From DAOPZC01 sp035353175 (GTDB lineage: Bacteria > Verrucomicrobiota > Kiritimatiellia > RFP12 > UBA1067): DNA of 64,000 nt. Shown here one piece after another: positions 7,831 through 17,422 of the stretch (position 1 is its first letter; each line of letters opens with the position of its first letter). The position numbers and the translations under genes are program-made. The stretch covers positions 1 through 64,000 of the forward strand of contig DAOPZC010000003.1 of assembly GCA_035353175.1 (NCBI GenBank). Direction: 5' to 3'. The notes below the pieces were generated by a model. That model searched no databases and was not told the DNA's origin. It worked only from the letters and a program-made list of their open reading frames with translations.

Positions 7831-10209
7831 TCATTCCTTCGCGTGATCGCCACGCGCCCGGTCTGTCAGAAAATCCGCGATCTCTTTCTGATAGGCTTCG
7901 GCGATCGCATCCCGATGCGCGAACCCCGGCACCTCGCGGTAGATGACGCGGCAGCCTTTGGCTTGCAAGGCAGCGGCAAAATCCCGGCTGTGATGGGGCG
8001 GCACAATGTCGTCCTTGTCGCCATGCAACAGATAGACAGACACACGCGCGAACGCCTCCGGACATCGGAGCGGTGAACGCGACGCGAAAATCTGTTCCGC
8101 CCGCGCCTTGTCAGCCCCGTACGCCTGAAGGATCGACGAGGCGAAGCGCGGGGTTTCGCGCATCCAAGCGTTAAAGTCCGTCATCGGGAAAATGGCACAG
8201 ATCGAACGCAGCGCGCCCGGCCGCCGGGCGGCATAGATCAGGCCGCTGCCGGCCCCCATGCTGGTGCCGATGATGTGGACGCACGCGGCATCGATCCCTT
8301 CGGTTTTCTGCATCTGCGCAATGATCGCGTCAAGCGCTTCCACGGCGTTGTCGTTCATCCAATGATTGCCCAGGCTCGGCACCACGATCCAGTAACCTCT
8401 TTCGGCCAGCGTCTGCCGCAAGTCCGAATATGGCTTGCGTCCGAGGTTGTAGTTGGTATGCCCGCCTCCCGCACCGGGGAGATGGATGACAAGTCCCCGC
8501 CCCGTGCCGCCGGCCGGCGCATAGACCGTGCAGGCGATAGGATGGGCCCCGCCGATATCGATCATGCGGGTTTCAGGCCCAGGTGTCCCCAGCGTCAACC
8601 ATTCGATCCCCTGCCGCGTCGCGCGGAAACGCCGGGCGCGGATATTCGAGCCGGGGCCTTCCTCATAATAGACAATCAGGATCGAGCCGTCCTTGAGCGT
8701 CACCATGCTGGGATACGCCCCGCCGACCGAGTCGACCGGCACATTCGTGCTCCAGGTTTTGCACTCGTCCAGACTGACATGCAGGCTCGTGGCGGGCAGA
8801 CGGTGCGCCATCAGGATGACGTCGTCCGGCGCGCGGTGCAGATAGTGGCAATGCCCCGGAAAACCGAACAGCTCAGCCGTCGACCAGCTCTTTCCACCGT
8901 CGTTGCTGACCGACCAGCCGGAATGCTTCTGGCCGCGCAGCGCGGCGAAAAGCGACCCGTCTTTCCGTTCGATCACATCGGTCTCAGCCTCATACCGCAA
9001 GCCGCCAGTCGGAATATCGACCGGCACCGACCACGATGCGCCGCCGTCGCCGCTGAATGTCACCGCGCCGCACGCCCCTTTGGCGTCTTGCCGGTAGACA
9101 CCCAGCGCGAGCCGCCCGTCCTTGAGTTCGCGAACCGGCGAGGAGCAATAATACTCTTTGGAGATCTGGCGCGGCTCAGTCTCCCACGTTCTGCCGCCGT
9201 CCGCGCTCGTCACGATGAAGGAGCCCATCCCGTCGAAACCTTTGCTTCCGTCCGGCTTGGGCTTGAGCGTGAAGAAGACGCACGCCAATCGTCCGTCCTT
9301 TAGCTGAGTCACGGAGGGGTCGCGGTCATCGAAAGCTCCGTCGAAAACCGTGAACGCTTCGGACCAGGTCTTGCCCTCGTCGGCCGAGAAACACCCGCTG
9401 ATCCGGCCGCCTTTCGGCAGCTTTTCGTTCGGCATGGCCACGTGGCCGTATCCCGCGTAAAAGACCGACAACAGACGTCCGTCGGAGGTCCGGCAGACGT
9501 CGGGAAAAGCCTCGTATCCTCCCGCACCCGCATCCGTGCAGACAGGCACCCAGCTCGGAAGGACGACGCGCGTTTTCCACGGCTTTTCAGCGGCGGCAGC
9601 CCCCTCAACCACAATGTCCTTGATCTGGCCGACCGTCTGGCTCGCATAGAAACCGACCAGCCCGGGCGTTCCCGCACAGGCCGCCTCGTACAGCAGTTTC
9701 CCCGCAAAGTAAACGCTGACCCTGTCGCCCGTTCGCACCAGCTTCGCCGCGTACCACGTATCCGGCTGCTGCGGCTTGTCCGCACGCCGGATCTCGTCCC
9801 ACGCTCGCTCCGCACCGCTGCGGCAAAGAATCGCCGAGCGCGCGTCGAAATGGACAAACGTGTACGTCGCCGAATCTTCCGCCCCGATGACGAACCCGAC
9901 CGCCATCACGCCCTCGTATTTTTCCACGCGAAAGGAGGCCGAAAGCGATACGTCGCCGAACGCCGGGCCCTTCAGAAAGACGGGGCAGGGCGACTGACGC
10001 CCGTCGAGCCGCATCACGCCGTGGCCGATGCTCGCCCGTGCGTCTGTGACATGCCACTGCGCCAGCGCGCCGGCATCGTTCAGCGCAGCCTCGACCCGCC
10101 GCTCCTCTGCCCCGCACCAAGCCGCCGCCGACACGCACAGCCACGCCCAAAACCAGATACGCCGCGTTGAACCGCCTGCCTTGTTTCCAATGGTCTCTTG
10201 CATAGACAT
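7831..10209 (-). CDS. secreted BNR propeller fused to alpha/beta hydrolase
   Basis: About 792 residues. Order: signal peptide (1-35), LamG/DUF1080-like beta-sandwich (about 40-205), sialidase-like propeller (about 210-545) and an alpha/beta hydrolase (about 560-790). Four Asp boxes are clear (SADEGKTW, SADGGRTW, SGDGGASW, SNDGGKSW) and a fifth is degenerate (SLDECKTW). The hydrolase has GTSMGAG with the nucleophile Ser, HGDKDD with the Asp and GFAHRD with the His. The FRIP motif of GH33 sialidases is absent, so sialidase activity is not shown. GGAGGAG precedes the ATG at 10209. A glycosidase plus ester-removing unit for one decorated glycan is the natural reading. Confidence 0.85.
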   Translation of the reverse strand: MSMQETIGNKAGGSTRRIWFWAWLCVSAAAWCGAEERRVEAALNDAGALAQWHVTDARASIGHGVMRLDGRQSPCPVFLKGPAFGDVSLSASFRVEKYEGVMAVGFVIGAEDSATYTFVHFDARSAILCRSGAERAWDEIRRADKPQQPDTWYAAKLVRTGDRVSVYFAGKLLYEAACAGTPGLVGFYASQTVGQIKDIVVEGAAAAEKPWKTRVVLPSWVPVCTDAGAGGYEAFPDVCRTSDGRLLSVFYAGYGHVAMPNEKLPKGGRISGCFSADEGKTWSEAFTVFDGAFDDRDPSVTQLKDGRLACVFFTLKPKPDGSKGFDGMGSFIVTSADGGRTWETEPRQISKEYYCSSPVRELKDGRLALGVYRQDAKGACGAVTFSGDGGASWSVPVDIPTGGLRYEAETDVIERKDGSLFAALRGQKHSGWSVSNDGGKSWSTAELFGFPGHCHYLHRAPDDVILMAHRLPATSLHVSLDECKTWSTNVPVDSVGGAYPSMVTLKDGSILIVYYEEGPGSNIRARRFRATRQGIEWLTLGTPGPETRMIDIGGAHPIACTVYAPAGGTGRGLVIHLPGAGGGHTNYNLGRKPYSDLRQTLAERGYWIVVPSLGNHWMNDNAVEALDAIIAQMQKTEGIDAACVHIIGTSMGAGSGLIYAARRPGALRSICAIFPMTDFNAWMRETPRFASSILQAYGADKARAEQIFASRSPLRCPEAFARVSVYLLHGDKDDIVPPHHSRDFAAALQAKGCRVIYREVPGFAHRDAIAEAYQKEIADFLTDRARGDHAKE

Positions 10210-10210
10210 C

Positions 10211-12544
10211 TCACTCCTCCACGAACGCCTCGACCTCGCGGAGCACAAGAAAGCGCTTGCCCGCGTCGGAGCTGCGCGTCACCGTAACGCGCAGCTTTTC
10301 AATCATGGCCGGCTCGAACCGGCAGACGACCGGCACCGTGTTGTCATGCCGGTTGCGCGTCGCCGCGTCACGCACGTCCGCCAGCCGACGCCACACGCCG
10401 CCGACGCGTCCCTCCACTGTGAAATCTTCAGGCGCGCACTGATTTTTCCAGCTCAGATTGCCGCCCTTCAGGACCACCCGGTTCATGCGCGCCGGCTGCG
10501 CGGGGACCAGTTCGATGACAACGGGTTTTGTCTCGAACGTGACGGACGAGTGATGCGAGTCGTCGCCGTCGATCAACTCCGTGACCGGCCCCGGCCCTTT
10601 TTCAAGTCCAACTTCGTACGCGCTGCCGCCCTTGTCCACGGACAGCACATTGCGCAGGCGGCGCGGGACTTCGTCCGGTGCGGCCACCGCCCCCGGCGGC
10701 GCGGCCAGAATGGCACGTCGCGCCTCGCCGAGCCTCGGCCACATGTTGGGCTTCACGAGACACATCTCTTCATAGACCCCCAAAAAATCAAACCCGGCCC
10801 GGGCCAGGCCCGAAAGCTGCTCGCGCATGAACACGCCCCGCTCGGCCGGCTTGACCTCCGCGGGCACGCCGGGCAGCCAGAAATCAAAGCCGGCGCGCAC
10901 GCCGTTCCGCCGGCACAGCCAGAGCAACGCGCGGATGCGTTCGCTGTCGCGCACGAGTTGGACCGAATCGCCGCGATGCCGCGGCTCAATCAGGACGTCA
11001 TCGCACAGCTTTTCCGAAACTATCTTCTCGGGCGGCAGCACCCAGCCGCCGCAGATCGAGTCCAGCATCGAGGCCGGCGCCTGAAACAGGCAGAGCCGCT
11101 TGCCTGATTTCTCGAACAAAGGGCGGATTTCCCTCAGCCAGTCCAAAACATATCCGCCGTAAATCGTGCGGAGCTTGTAGGCGTCATACGCGCCGTCCGC
11201 GGGCTTGCCCCACCGCGCGTGATACTCCGAGAGCGCCACATCGTTGTAGAGAAAGTCCTGGTAGTCGTGCCGGTTGCCGTCCCAGATCAAATTGTGCTGA
11301 TAGTGCATCTTGAGCGCCACGCCGGCGACGCCTTCGTAGCTCAGCAGCTCGTTGATGATGTCGGCTTTATGCCGGCGCACCTCGGGGTATCCGAAGCACA
11401 GCAGCCCCCAGCGGCTGCGCCCCTCGCGGTCAACCGCGCGACACGACGGGTGTTCCTCCAGGAATTTTGAGCTCCACGCCTGCACCGGCGGCAGGGTGCG
11501 GCGGCCGTCGTCGATCGGATCGAACCACGCGTAGAGTTCGATTCCGTGGCGCTTGGCGGCGAGGCCCGCCAGCGCCAGCGTATCTCCGCTCGCAATCGAT
11601 TGTCTGAAGAGCTCCGCCGTATTGGGCCGGTGCAGAATGGCATAAGCCCCCTCCCCGTTCGGGAACCGTCGCTTCTTAAGGTCTGGGGGCTGGGCGCGGT
11701 AATCGCCGTTCAGCGTCACGAAGTTCGCGCCGCTCAGCCGCCAGCCCTCCGGTTCCAGCAGGCGGTCGCTCTCCTCCAGCCCTCCGTTGGCGAGCCGCTC
11801 CCTGCCCGCGCCGTCCTTCAGCGAGAGCGCGTCCGCCACGAACACGTGGATCTCGGGCCGGCCGTACGAGAAGGACCCGACATAAAACGGCCGGTCATGC
11901 GAGAAGCGGATCTCGGCGGTTTGAAACGCCTCGGACGCGATCTCCCGGCTGCGCGCCAACACCCGGCCGCTCACCGCATCGACCGCGGCCAGAAACGCGC
12001 CGGAAGCCGAGGGCCGCACCAAGCCGATCCTAGACGCAAAGCGGCGAAGGGGCGAGACTTCAGCCAACGGCTTTGAGCTCACCGCGCCGCTGAACACGAA
12101 CGTGTCGGCCGCCCCGTTCTCCACGCGCTGCACCAGCCCACCGAACGGCAGTTTTTTTAGTTCCGGGAGCGCCGTCTTGACGTTGGGCGCGACGCCGATC
12201 TTCGCGGCGAACGCGCCTTCGGCCCGGCGCGCGTCGGCGTTGGAGCGGATGGCGGGCACGTCACTGACGTTGTAGTTGAGGCGGGACGGATAGCTGGCAA
12301 TCTGCGCCATCGACCGCCAGGTCACCTTCTTCACGCCGTTGCTGCGGCACCTGGCAAAGAGCGCATCGATCTCTTTCGGCCCGTAAAACGGGGCGTCGTA
12401 GTGCGACGGTGCCACGGTCTGATTGTCATACACGTCGACATCCACCAGCAGCTCCGCGCGCTCCTGTGATGGGCCTGCAACGAGGGGGCCGGCCAACGTC
12501 ACAGCAAAGGCGGCCGCACCCAGACCAACAATATTTGCGTCCAT
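10211..12544 (-). CDS. secreted TIM-barrel hydrolase-like protein with C-terminal beta-sandwich
   Basis: 777 residues. A signal-like N-terminus (about 1-23) is followed by an N-terminal beta-rich part and a region resembling GHL10-type TIM barrels (YAWFDPIDDGRRTLPPV, then a barrel-like pattern to about 600). The end, from about 640, looks like an F5/8-type (discoidin) module with VVIELVPAQPARMNRVVLKGG. I cannot assign a CAZy family. GGAG precedes the ATG at 12544, 18 bp after the gene before it, and the stop nearly touches the next start (10209). It has the same general plan as the lipoprotein at 17423-19348 (TIM barrel plus beta-sandwich) but is not closely similar. Confidence 0.7.
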   Translation of the reverse strand: MDANIVGLGAAAFAVTLAGPLVAGPSQERAELLVDVDVYDNQTVAPSHYDAPFYGPKEIDALFARCRSNGVKKVTWRSMAQIASYPSRLNYNVSDVPAIRSNADARRAEGAFAAKIGVAPNVKTALPELKKLPFGGLVQRVENGAADTFVFSGAVSSKPLAEVSPLRRFASRIGLVRPSASGAFLAAVDAVSGRVLARSREIASEAFQTAEIRFSHDRPFYVGSFSYGRPEIHVFVADALSLKDGAGRERLANGGLEESDRLLEPEGWRLSGANFVTLNGDYRAQPPDLKKRRFPNGEGAYAILHRPNTAELFRQSIASGDTLALAGLAAKRHGIELYAWFDPIDDGRRTLPPVQAWSSKFLEEHPSCRAVDREGRSRWGLLCFGYPEVRRHKADIINELLSYEGVAGVALKMHYQHNLIWDGNRHDYQDFLYNDVALSEYHARWGKPADGAYDAYKLRTIYGGYVLDWLREIRPLFEKSGKRLCLFQAPASMLDSICGGWVLPPEKIVSEKLCDDVLIEPRHRGDSVQLVRDSERIRALLWLCRRNGVRAGFDFWLPGVPAEVKPAERGVFMREQLSGLARAGFDFLGVYEEMCLVKPNMWPRLGEARRAILAAPPGAVAAPDEVPRRLRNVLSVDKGGSAYEVGLEKGPGPVTELIDGDDSHHSSVTFETKPVVIELVPAQPARMNRVVLKGGNLSWKNQCAPEDFTVEGRVGGVWRRLADVRDAATRNRHDNTVPVVCRFEPAMIEKLRVTVTRSSDAGKRFLVLREVEAFVEE

Positions 12545-12562
12545 CAGGCACTCCGTCTCAAA

Positions 12563-14047
12563 TCAGTTCAAAAACAAAAAGGTTCCCGTCGAGGGGGATG
12601 GCTGAGTCGGAGGCGGCGCGTCGACCACCCATTCGGCCTCGATGTCGTCGACCCAATACACGGTGGTGCCCACCCCCGACGCCAGATGGACCTGATCGAG
12701 GAGTTCGGGAACCGCGCCGAACAGCGCGTTCGTGATGGAACTTCCTCCATTGACACAGAGCGTGGAGAGTTGCGCCGCGGGCTTCCAGCTGACCTCGACA
12801 GGCACCCACGTGTTGAGTGGGACGGTCCCCGGCGGAGCGATCCGGGCATAGGCCGTGCCGGTGTAGGCGTCGTAGGAAGCGTCCCCTCGAATCAGGTTGT
12901 AGGAGAGGAAGTTCGTACTGTTAAAATAGGAAATGGACGCCCGGCTGAGGCCATGTCCGGGCAGACCGGCACCGCCCCACCACAGCATGAAACGCGTACG
13001 CAGTTCCTGCGTATTGGGCGCGACCGGTCCGCCAGCGAACAGGCAGCTCAGCGTTGCGCCCAAGCCCGACAGCCGGGTCATTTCAAGGTAATTGGTTCCG
13101 CTGTTGGCGGCGGCGGGCCCGCCGCTCGCGGACAGGTCTCCTGTGCGGACAATCGCTCCGGATCCCGCATTACGATAGGTGCCGATGTCCGGAATCGTCA
13201 CGGCGGGCAAGCTGCCGGGCGTGCCGTTCTCGAACCCGTCGCGGAACAGGGTGCGACGGCCCTGCTTGCTGCCGTCGTAACCGGTGGCGTCGAGCCGGAA
13301 CTGCATGTTGGCGGCCGCCGAACCGCAGCGGAAGGCAATGCGCTTCACGTCGCCGGCCGTGCCCGACCGCGGCAGCGTCTTCTTTGCGCCGTCAATGGTC
13401 AGGTCAAAGGTTTCGGCACCGACCGTGTAATCGATTTCCCACTTCTGCCAGGTATTGGCGAGCCAGTCGAGCGTGCTGTCCACCCAGTTCGGCGTGGCGA
13501 GGGTCGCGTCCCACGCGCTGACGGCCCCGACGCCGCCGCTTGCCGTGCCGATCAAGAGGTTGGCGCGGTAATCGGTCGGTCCTCCGGAGCCCGAAAGCTG
13601 GAACTGGAAGGCGCCGGCGTTCACCGAGCCGGGAATCCAGACCATCGTCTCCGTATGAATCACGTCGCCCGGCGTGTTCTGGAGGACGGACGGAGAAAAG
13701 CTTGCCTCCGCTCCCGCAGTCGTGTGGCGCACCACGCGCAGGTAATTCGTGCCCTGAGGAGAGGCGGCGGGATCGCTCTTGCCGTCGCCGGAAAACGAAC
13801 AGACCTGAATGTTGGTCGTGCCGACCTCGTAGAGCGTCCACGCGCCGAACGCGGCAGCGCCAGGGTCGTAGTCGCCGCTGGCGTCGGGGTAAGCGCCCAG
13901 GCTCACGGCCGGCACCGTCTCGAAGTCGTCATAGAACAAAAGCCGTCCGGTCGTCCGGTTGATCAGGGTGACCGCCAGGGCCTGCATCGTCCACAGCATG
14001 ACGGTTGCCCAAAAGAATACGATGCCATACGCATGCCTTTCCCTCAT
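12563..14047 (-). CDS. secreted protein with duplicated LamG-like domains
   Basis: 494 residues with a signal peptide (about 1-25). The rest is two similar halves of about 230 residues: the first begins GRLLFYDDFETVP and contains QGTNYLRVVRH, the second begins RRTLFRDGFENGTPG and contains SGTNYLEMTRL. Both look like concanavalin/LamG beta-sandwiches. No catalytic motif is visible, so it may be a glycan-binding or surface protein rather than an enzyme. AAGGAGGTG before the ATG is the strongest Shine-Dalgarno in this operon and suggests high translation. The protein ends in a short Pro/Ser-rich tail. Confidence 0.75.
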   Translation of the reverse strand: MRERHAYGIVFFWATVMLWTMQALAVTLINRTTGRLLFYDDFETVPAVSLGAYPDASGDYDPGAAAFGAWTLYEVGTTNIQVCSFSGDGKSDPAASPQGTNYLRVVRHTTAGAEASFSPSVLQNTPGDVIHTETMVWIPGSVNAGAFQFQLSGSGGPTDYRANLLIGTASGGVGAVSAWDATLATPNWVDSTLDWLANTWQKWEIDYTVGAETFDLTIDGAKKTLPRSGTAGDVKRIAFRCGSAAANMQFRLDATGYDGSKQGRRTLFRDGFENGTPGSLPAVTIPDIGTYRNAGSGAIVRTGDLSASGGPAAANSGTNYLEMTRLSGLGATLSCLFAGGPVAPNTQELRTRFMLWWGGAGLPGHGLSRASISYFNSTNFLSYNLIRGDASYDAYTGTAYARIAPPGTVPLNTWVPVEVSWKPAAQLSTLCVNGGSSITNALFGAVPELLDQVHLASGVGTTVYWVDDIEAEWVVDAPPPTQPSPSTGTFLFLN

Positions 14048-14133
14048 CCGACACCTCCTTGTTCAATTCAAATCCGACACCTTTGCAGAAGCTTCTCCTG
14101 CATGGACTGCAATCCCGCAGACCATGCGTCACC

Positions 14134-15654
14134 TCATTCCTTCGCGGTCTTGTCCGGGAGGCCGAAACGATACGCGAACAGATCCGCATCCTTCAGCTCG
14201 AAATGCAAAGAAACCGCACGCCCGGCCAACGCTTTCACGTCAGTGCCGCTTTTCCAGGCCACGGGCAACTCGATGCCGTCGCCGTAAAGAGCCTTGCATT
14301 CCGCCAACGTGAAACCGGGAAGGGCGCGGCCCGTCTCGTCTCGGATCTCGCAGCGGAGTTGCCCCGGTGCCGAGGTGGAGAGGTTGACCAGCAGCATCGT
14401 GGCACCACCGGCCGATGCGGAAAAGGTCAACGGCTTCGTCGTGACCGTTCCGCCCTTCTCATCCGCCTGAACCGAGACGAACCCGTCCTGCCGCACGGTC
14501 ATCCGGCGCAGGCGGGCGGCGGATTTGGAGTAGTAGTTCTCCGTCGAATAGAGCGACAGCTCGCGCGGCGCGCCGGGAAATTCCGGCGCGGTCTCGATCA
14601 GTCCCCAGGCGGTCATGTTGTTGCGGTTGACCCAGCGCTCGCACTGCTGCCCGGGACGGAGGAAAGCCCGTTCCCACCGCTTGAACAGCCGCCCGTCGCG
14701 GCTGCTCATGAAGACCCCGTCCGAGAGCCCGGGTATCCCGCCGCCCCCGCTGGCGTCCCAAGGGGTCGAGCGGGAAGCCACGAATCGTTTCGGGAAACCG
14801 ACGTAGATCCATGGCGCGCGCGGGTAAGGGAGGATCGCGTTGGTATACAGCTCCTCTTCCTTTGTGCCCGCTTCGTACGCCAGCCATTCGGGCTCGGTCC
14901 AGCTGATGAAATCTTTGGAGGTGCAGGTCTTGATGGCGCGCACGCCGCTGTTGGCGTTGCCTTTTTGAAAGTCGCGGAAAAAAGCCACGTACAGCCGTTT
15001 CTCCGCATCCCAGAACGCGAGGTTCTGCGAGTCGAATGCGCCTTTGGTGATGACCGGCTCGGCGCGCAGCACGCGCCAGCGAAGCCCGTCCGGCGACACG
15101 AACGGGACCAGCCCCTTCTCGTTTCCGCCCAGCGCCTTATACTTCTGTTCGGCGGGGCAATCCGGGTTGGGGTCACGAAACGGCGTGAAGTTGTGACTGC
15201 CGTGCCCGCTCCAGACGATGTTGTTGGACGTCGAGCCGTTGAAGGCGATCAGCCCCAGCGCCGGCTTGCGCCACACGATCCCGTCGTCGCTCTCGGCATA
15301 GCAGGTCACTTCCGCATGCGTGGCCTTCTTGTCCCAGTTCGCTCCCCGGTAAAACATGCGGTAGAGGCTCCCGTCCTGAAACACGGTGTGGTAACAGCAG
15401 ACGTTGCCCTCCCACGGCTGGTCATGGATGACCGCGACCTCGCGCAGCTTCGGCGCGTGCAAGGTCAACCGCGCGTTGTCCAGGCTGGCGATCCGCTCCA
15501 TGTCCCAAAGCACCTCCAGCCTGCCTCCCAGCGCCGTCGGCTGGGCCGCGGCGGGCCCCGCAGAAGCGAGAAGGGCGCAGGCCAATCCCCGCCTGACAAA
15601 CGCCCGCATCGTCCGCGCAGAAGCCGCTTTCCTACATCCCGTTCTGAGTTTCAT
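14134..15654 (-). CDS. secreted GH32/GH43-like five-bladed propeller protein
   Basis: 506 residues. A basic N-terminus and signal peptide end near AAAQ (about 38). The body has the repeated blade pattern seen in GH32/GH43-like proteins: YRMFYRGANWD, AESDDGIVWRKP, FVSPDGLRWRV, SSRDGRLFKRW. A beta-sandwich follows from about 400. Many PVC genomes carry such proteins without a proven activity; I cannot locate a full catalytic triad, so family membership is tentative. AAAGGTGAC precedes the ATG. It lies between the M14 peptidase and the LamG-like protein, with an 86-bp gap downstream in which no promoter is evident. Confidence 0.7.
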   Translation of the reverse strand: MKLRTGCRKAASARTMRAFVRRGLACALLASAGPAAAQPTALGGRLEVLWDMERIASLDNARLTLHAPKLREVAVIHDQPWEGNVCCYHTVFQDGSLYRMFYRGANWDKKATHAEVTCYAESDDGIVWRKPALGLIAFNGSTSNNIVWSGHGSHNFTPFRDPNPDCPAEQKYKALGGNEKGLVPFVSPDGLRWRVLRAEPVITKGAFDSQNLAFWDAEKRLYVAFFRDFQKGNANSGVRAIKTCTSKDFISWTEPEWLAYEAGTKEEELYTNAILPYPRAPWIYVGFPKRFVASRSTPWDASGGGGIPGLSDGVFMSSRDGRLFKRWERAFLRPGQQCERWVNRNNMTAWGLIETAPEFPGAPRELSLYSTENYYSKSAARLRRMTVRQDGFVSVQADEKGGTVTTKPLTFSASAGGATMLLVNLSTSAPGQLRCEIRDETGRALPGFTLAECKALYGDGIELPVAWKSGTDVKALAGRAVSLHFELKDADLFAYRFGLPDKTAKE

Positions 15655-15702
15655 GTCACCTTTCCCTTGTCACCATGATTTTCCGGCCCTGCGGCAATCC
15701 CG

Positions 15703-17400
15703 CTAGGGTTTCTTGGCCGCCTTCAGGCGCGCGCGCACCTCGGGCGGCGCCTGCCACCCATAGGCGCGGTTCGCGCGCGGATCGTAGGCGCACGACACGA
15801 CACACACATCCAGCTTAGAAGCCTTCGCCGGCGGCACGTTCACTTGCACCATGGTCCAGCCGTCGCCGGCCCACCGCTGGTATCCGTCGGCATCGCTTTC
15901 TTTCAGCGCGTGTCCGTTGAGCCGGAGATCCAGCAACTCGGGGTCCGGGCAGGATATCCGCAGGCGAAGAGCCAGCCCGTTCCGCAGCGGCTCGTTCGTC
16001 GGCGGGACTTCGCCGGGCTCCTTGTACAGCTTGAGCTCCGGGCCAGCCTGGACGAACGCCCGGATGGCCGAAGCGTTCATGTCCGCGCAAGCCGCCAGAT
16101 TCGTATGGAAGGCGGGCAGGGGCGACTCCAGCAGGGAGCAGCCGCGCGCGGTCAGCCCCAGCGCAATCAGCGTCCTGCAGTCGGTTTGCGGGTATAGCAG
16201 GCCCCAGGCGAACGACCCTTGCCGCAGCCAGAGCTCCATGCGGCTGCGCCGTCTCTCGGCTGCGGTACGCCCCCACGAGACCAGCTGGTGCTCCTGCACC
16301 GATTTGAGCACGTGGACCGGATATCCGGGCAGCCGCTCGCCCGGCCACACCTGATTGCCGATGGCGGCAAACGCCTTCAGGCGCGCCACGCCGCTTTCCT
16401 CCCAGCTGACCTCCGCCGCGCTCAGCAGCGTGTGGCAGCGAACATAGGCATAAGAGGCCGTGTAAAAGAATGTCCGCCCGTGCCAGAACCGGTCTCTATG
16501 CGCGTCCATATCCGGGCCCCAGAAGAGGCGTTGGGCGTCGGCTTCGGCGCGATCGATGCCATATCCCGCCTCATTGGCGGCGCGGATCATGCGCTCGCCG
16601 ACCCGCGGATCCCAGGGCCGCAAGCCGTAGTTCGAATAGGCCGTGCCGGCCGACTCCGTGGTGCGCTCGCCGTTCCAGCGCAGACCGACCCCGTGCATGT
16701 CCACGTGCGCTTCGGGCTGGTATTCGTCCACGACGCCCGCAAAGGCGGCAATCTCCGGCACCTTCTCCGGCTCCTTCAGCTTCAGGTTCGGTATGTCCCA
16801 GAGCTGCCCCCGCCGCGCGTCGTATATGCCGAAGCCGCCTTCATTGACGCTCACGTTGCTCGTGACGTAAGCGTACGGGTTGACGACCGGCATGAGCAGC
16901 AGCACCTGCTTTTTTCGTGTCTCACAGGCTTCCGGGCTGTCCCCCAGCAACCACTCCGTGAACCGCATGATCGCCGTGGCGCCGTTGCGCTCGGGGCCCG
17001 TGTGCAGCCCCGTCACCACCACCCGCTGCTTGTCCTCGTCAGGAACCGACGCATCGGTCACCTTCGCGAGCAGGATCGGCAGGCCGCTGGCAGAGCGGCC
17101 CCGCAGCTGCACGTCCATAAGTCCGGGCTTCTTCTCCGCCCAGAACCGCAGCGCCTCGTGGATCTCCTCAAGCGCCGGAACGTTGGGCGGCGAGGTCCAA
17201 GGCCGCGGCATGCGCGCCAAACGGGCCGCGACCTCGGCAGCCGCCTTCGTTTCCTCCGCAGCGTCTGCCGTCGGGGAGCCGACCTCACTGCCGGACGCCC
17301 CAGCGGGCAGAAGGAGGCTGGCCGACAGCGCCACGCCGCTTGCCGGCAGCGAAAAGCGCCGCATCAGACACACCCGTTTTCTTTTCACACTCATGTTCAT
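15703..17400 (-). CDS. secreted M14-family zinc carboxypeptidase
   Basis: About 565 residues. The zinc site is visible: TGLHTGPERNG carries HxxE, and HVDMHG carries the third His. VNPYAY stands where other M14 enzymes have NPDG, and LLSAAEVSWEE holds a likely catalytic Glu. A signal peptide follows a basic start; the C-terminal 100 residues form an extra beta-rich module. The start at 17400 avoids overlap with the upstream stop at 17423; the ATG at 17472 would overlap by about 50 bp. In a glycan operon a carboxypeptidase could trim the peptide part of a glycoprotein or peptidoglycan-like substrate. Confidence 0.8.
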   Translation of the reverse strand: MNMSVKRKRVCLMRRFSLPASGVALSASLLLPAGASGSEVGSPTADAAEETKAAAEVAARLARMPRPWTSPPNVPALEEIHEALRFWAEKKPGLMDVQLRGRSASGLPILLAKVTDASVPDEDKQRVVVTGLHTGPERNGATAIMRFTEWLLGDSPEACETRKKQVLLLMPVVNPYAYVTSNVSVNEGGFGIYDARRGQLWDIPNLKLKEPEKVPEIAAFAGVVDEYQPEAHVDMHGVGLRWNGERTTESAGTAYSNYGLRPWDPRVGERMIRAANEAGYGIDRAEADAQRLFWGPDMDAHRDRFWHGRTFFYTASYAYVRCHTLLSAAEVSWEESGVARLKAFAAIGNQVWPGERLPGYPVHVLKSVQEHQLVSWGRTAAERRRSRMELWLRQGSFAWGLLYPQTDCRTLIALGLTARGCSLLESPLPAFHTNLAACADMNASAIRAFVQAGPELKLYKEPGEVPPTNEPLRNGLALRLRISCPDPELLDLRLNGHALKESDADGYQRWAGDGWTMVQVNVPPAKASKLDVCVVSCAYDPRANRAYGWQAPPEVRARLKAAKKP

Positions 17401-17422
17401 GCTTAGGTCTTTTGAGTGCTGC

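Noticed and set aside
7831..10209. Canonical GH33 sialidase
   Set aside because: Asp boxes are present but the FRIP motif is missing, so only a sialidase-like propeller is claimed.
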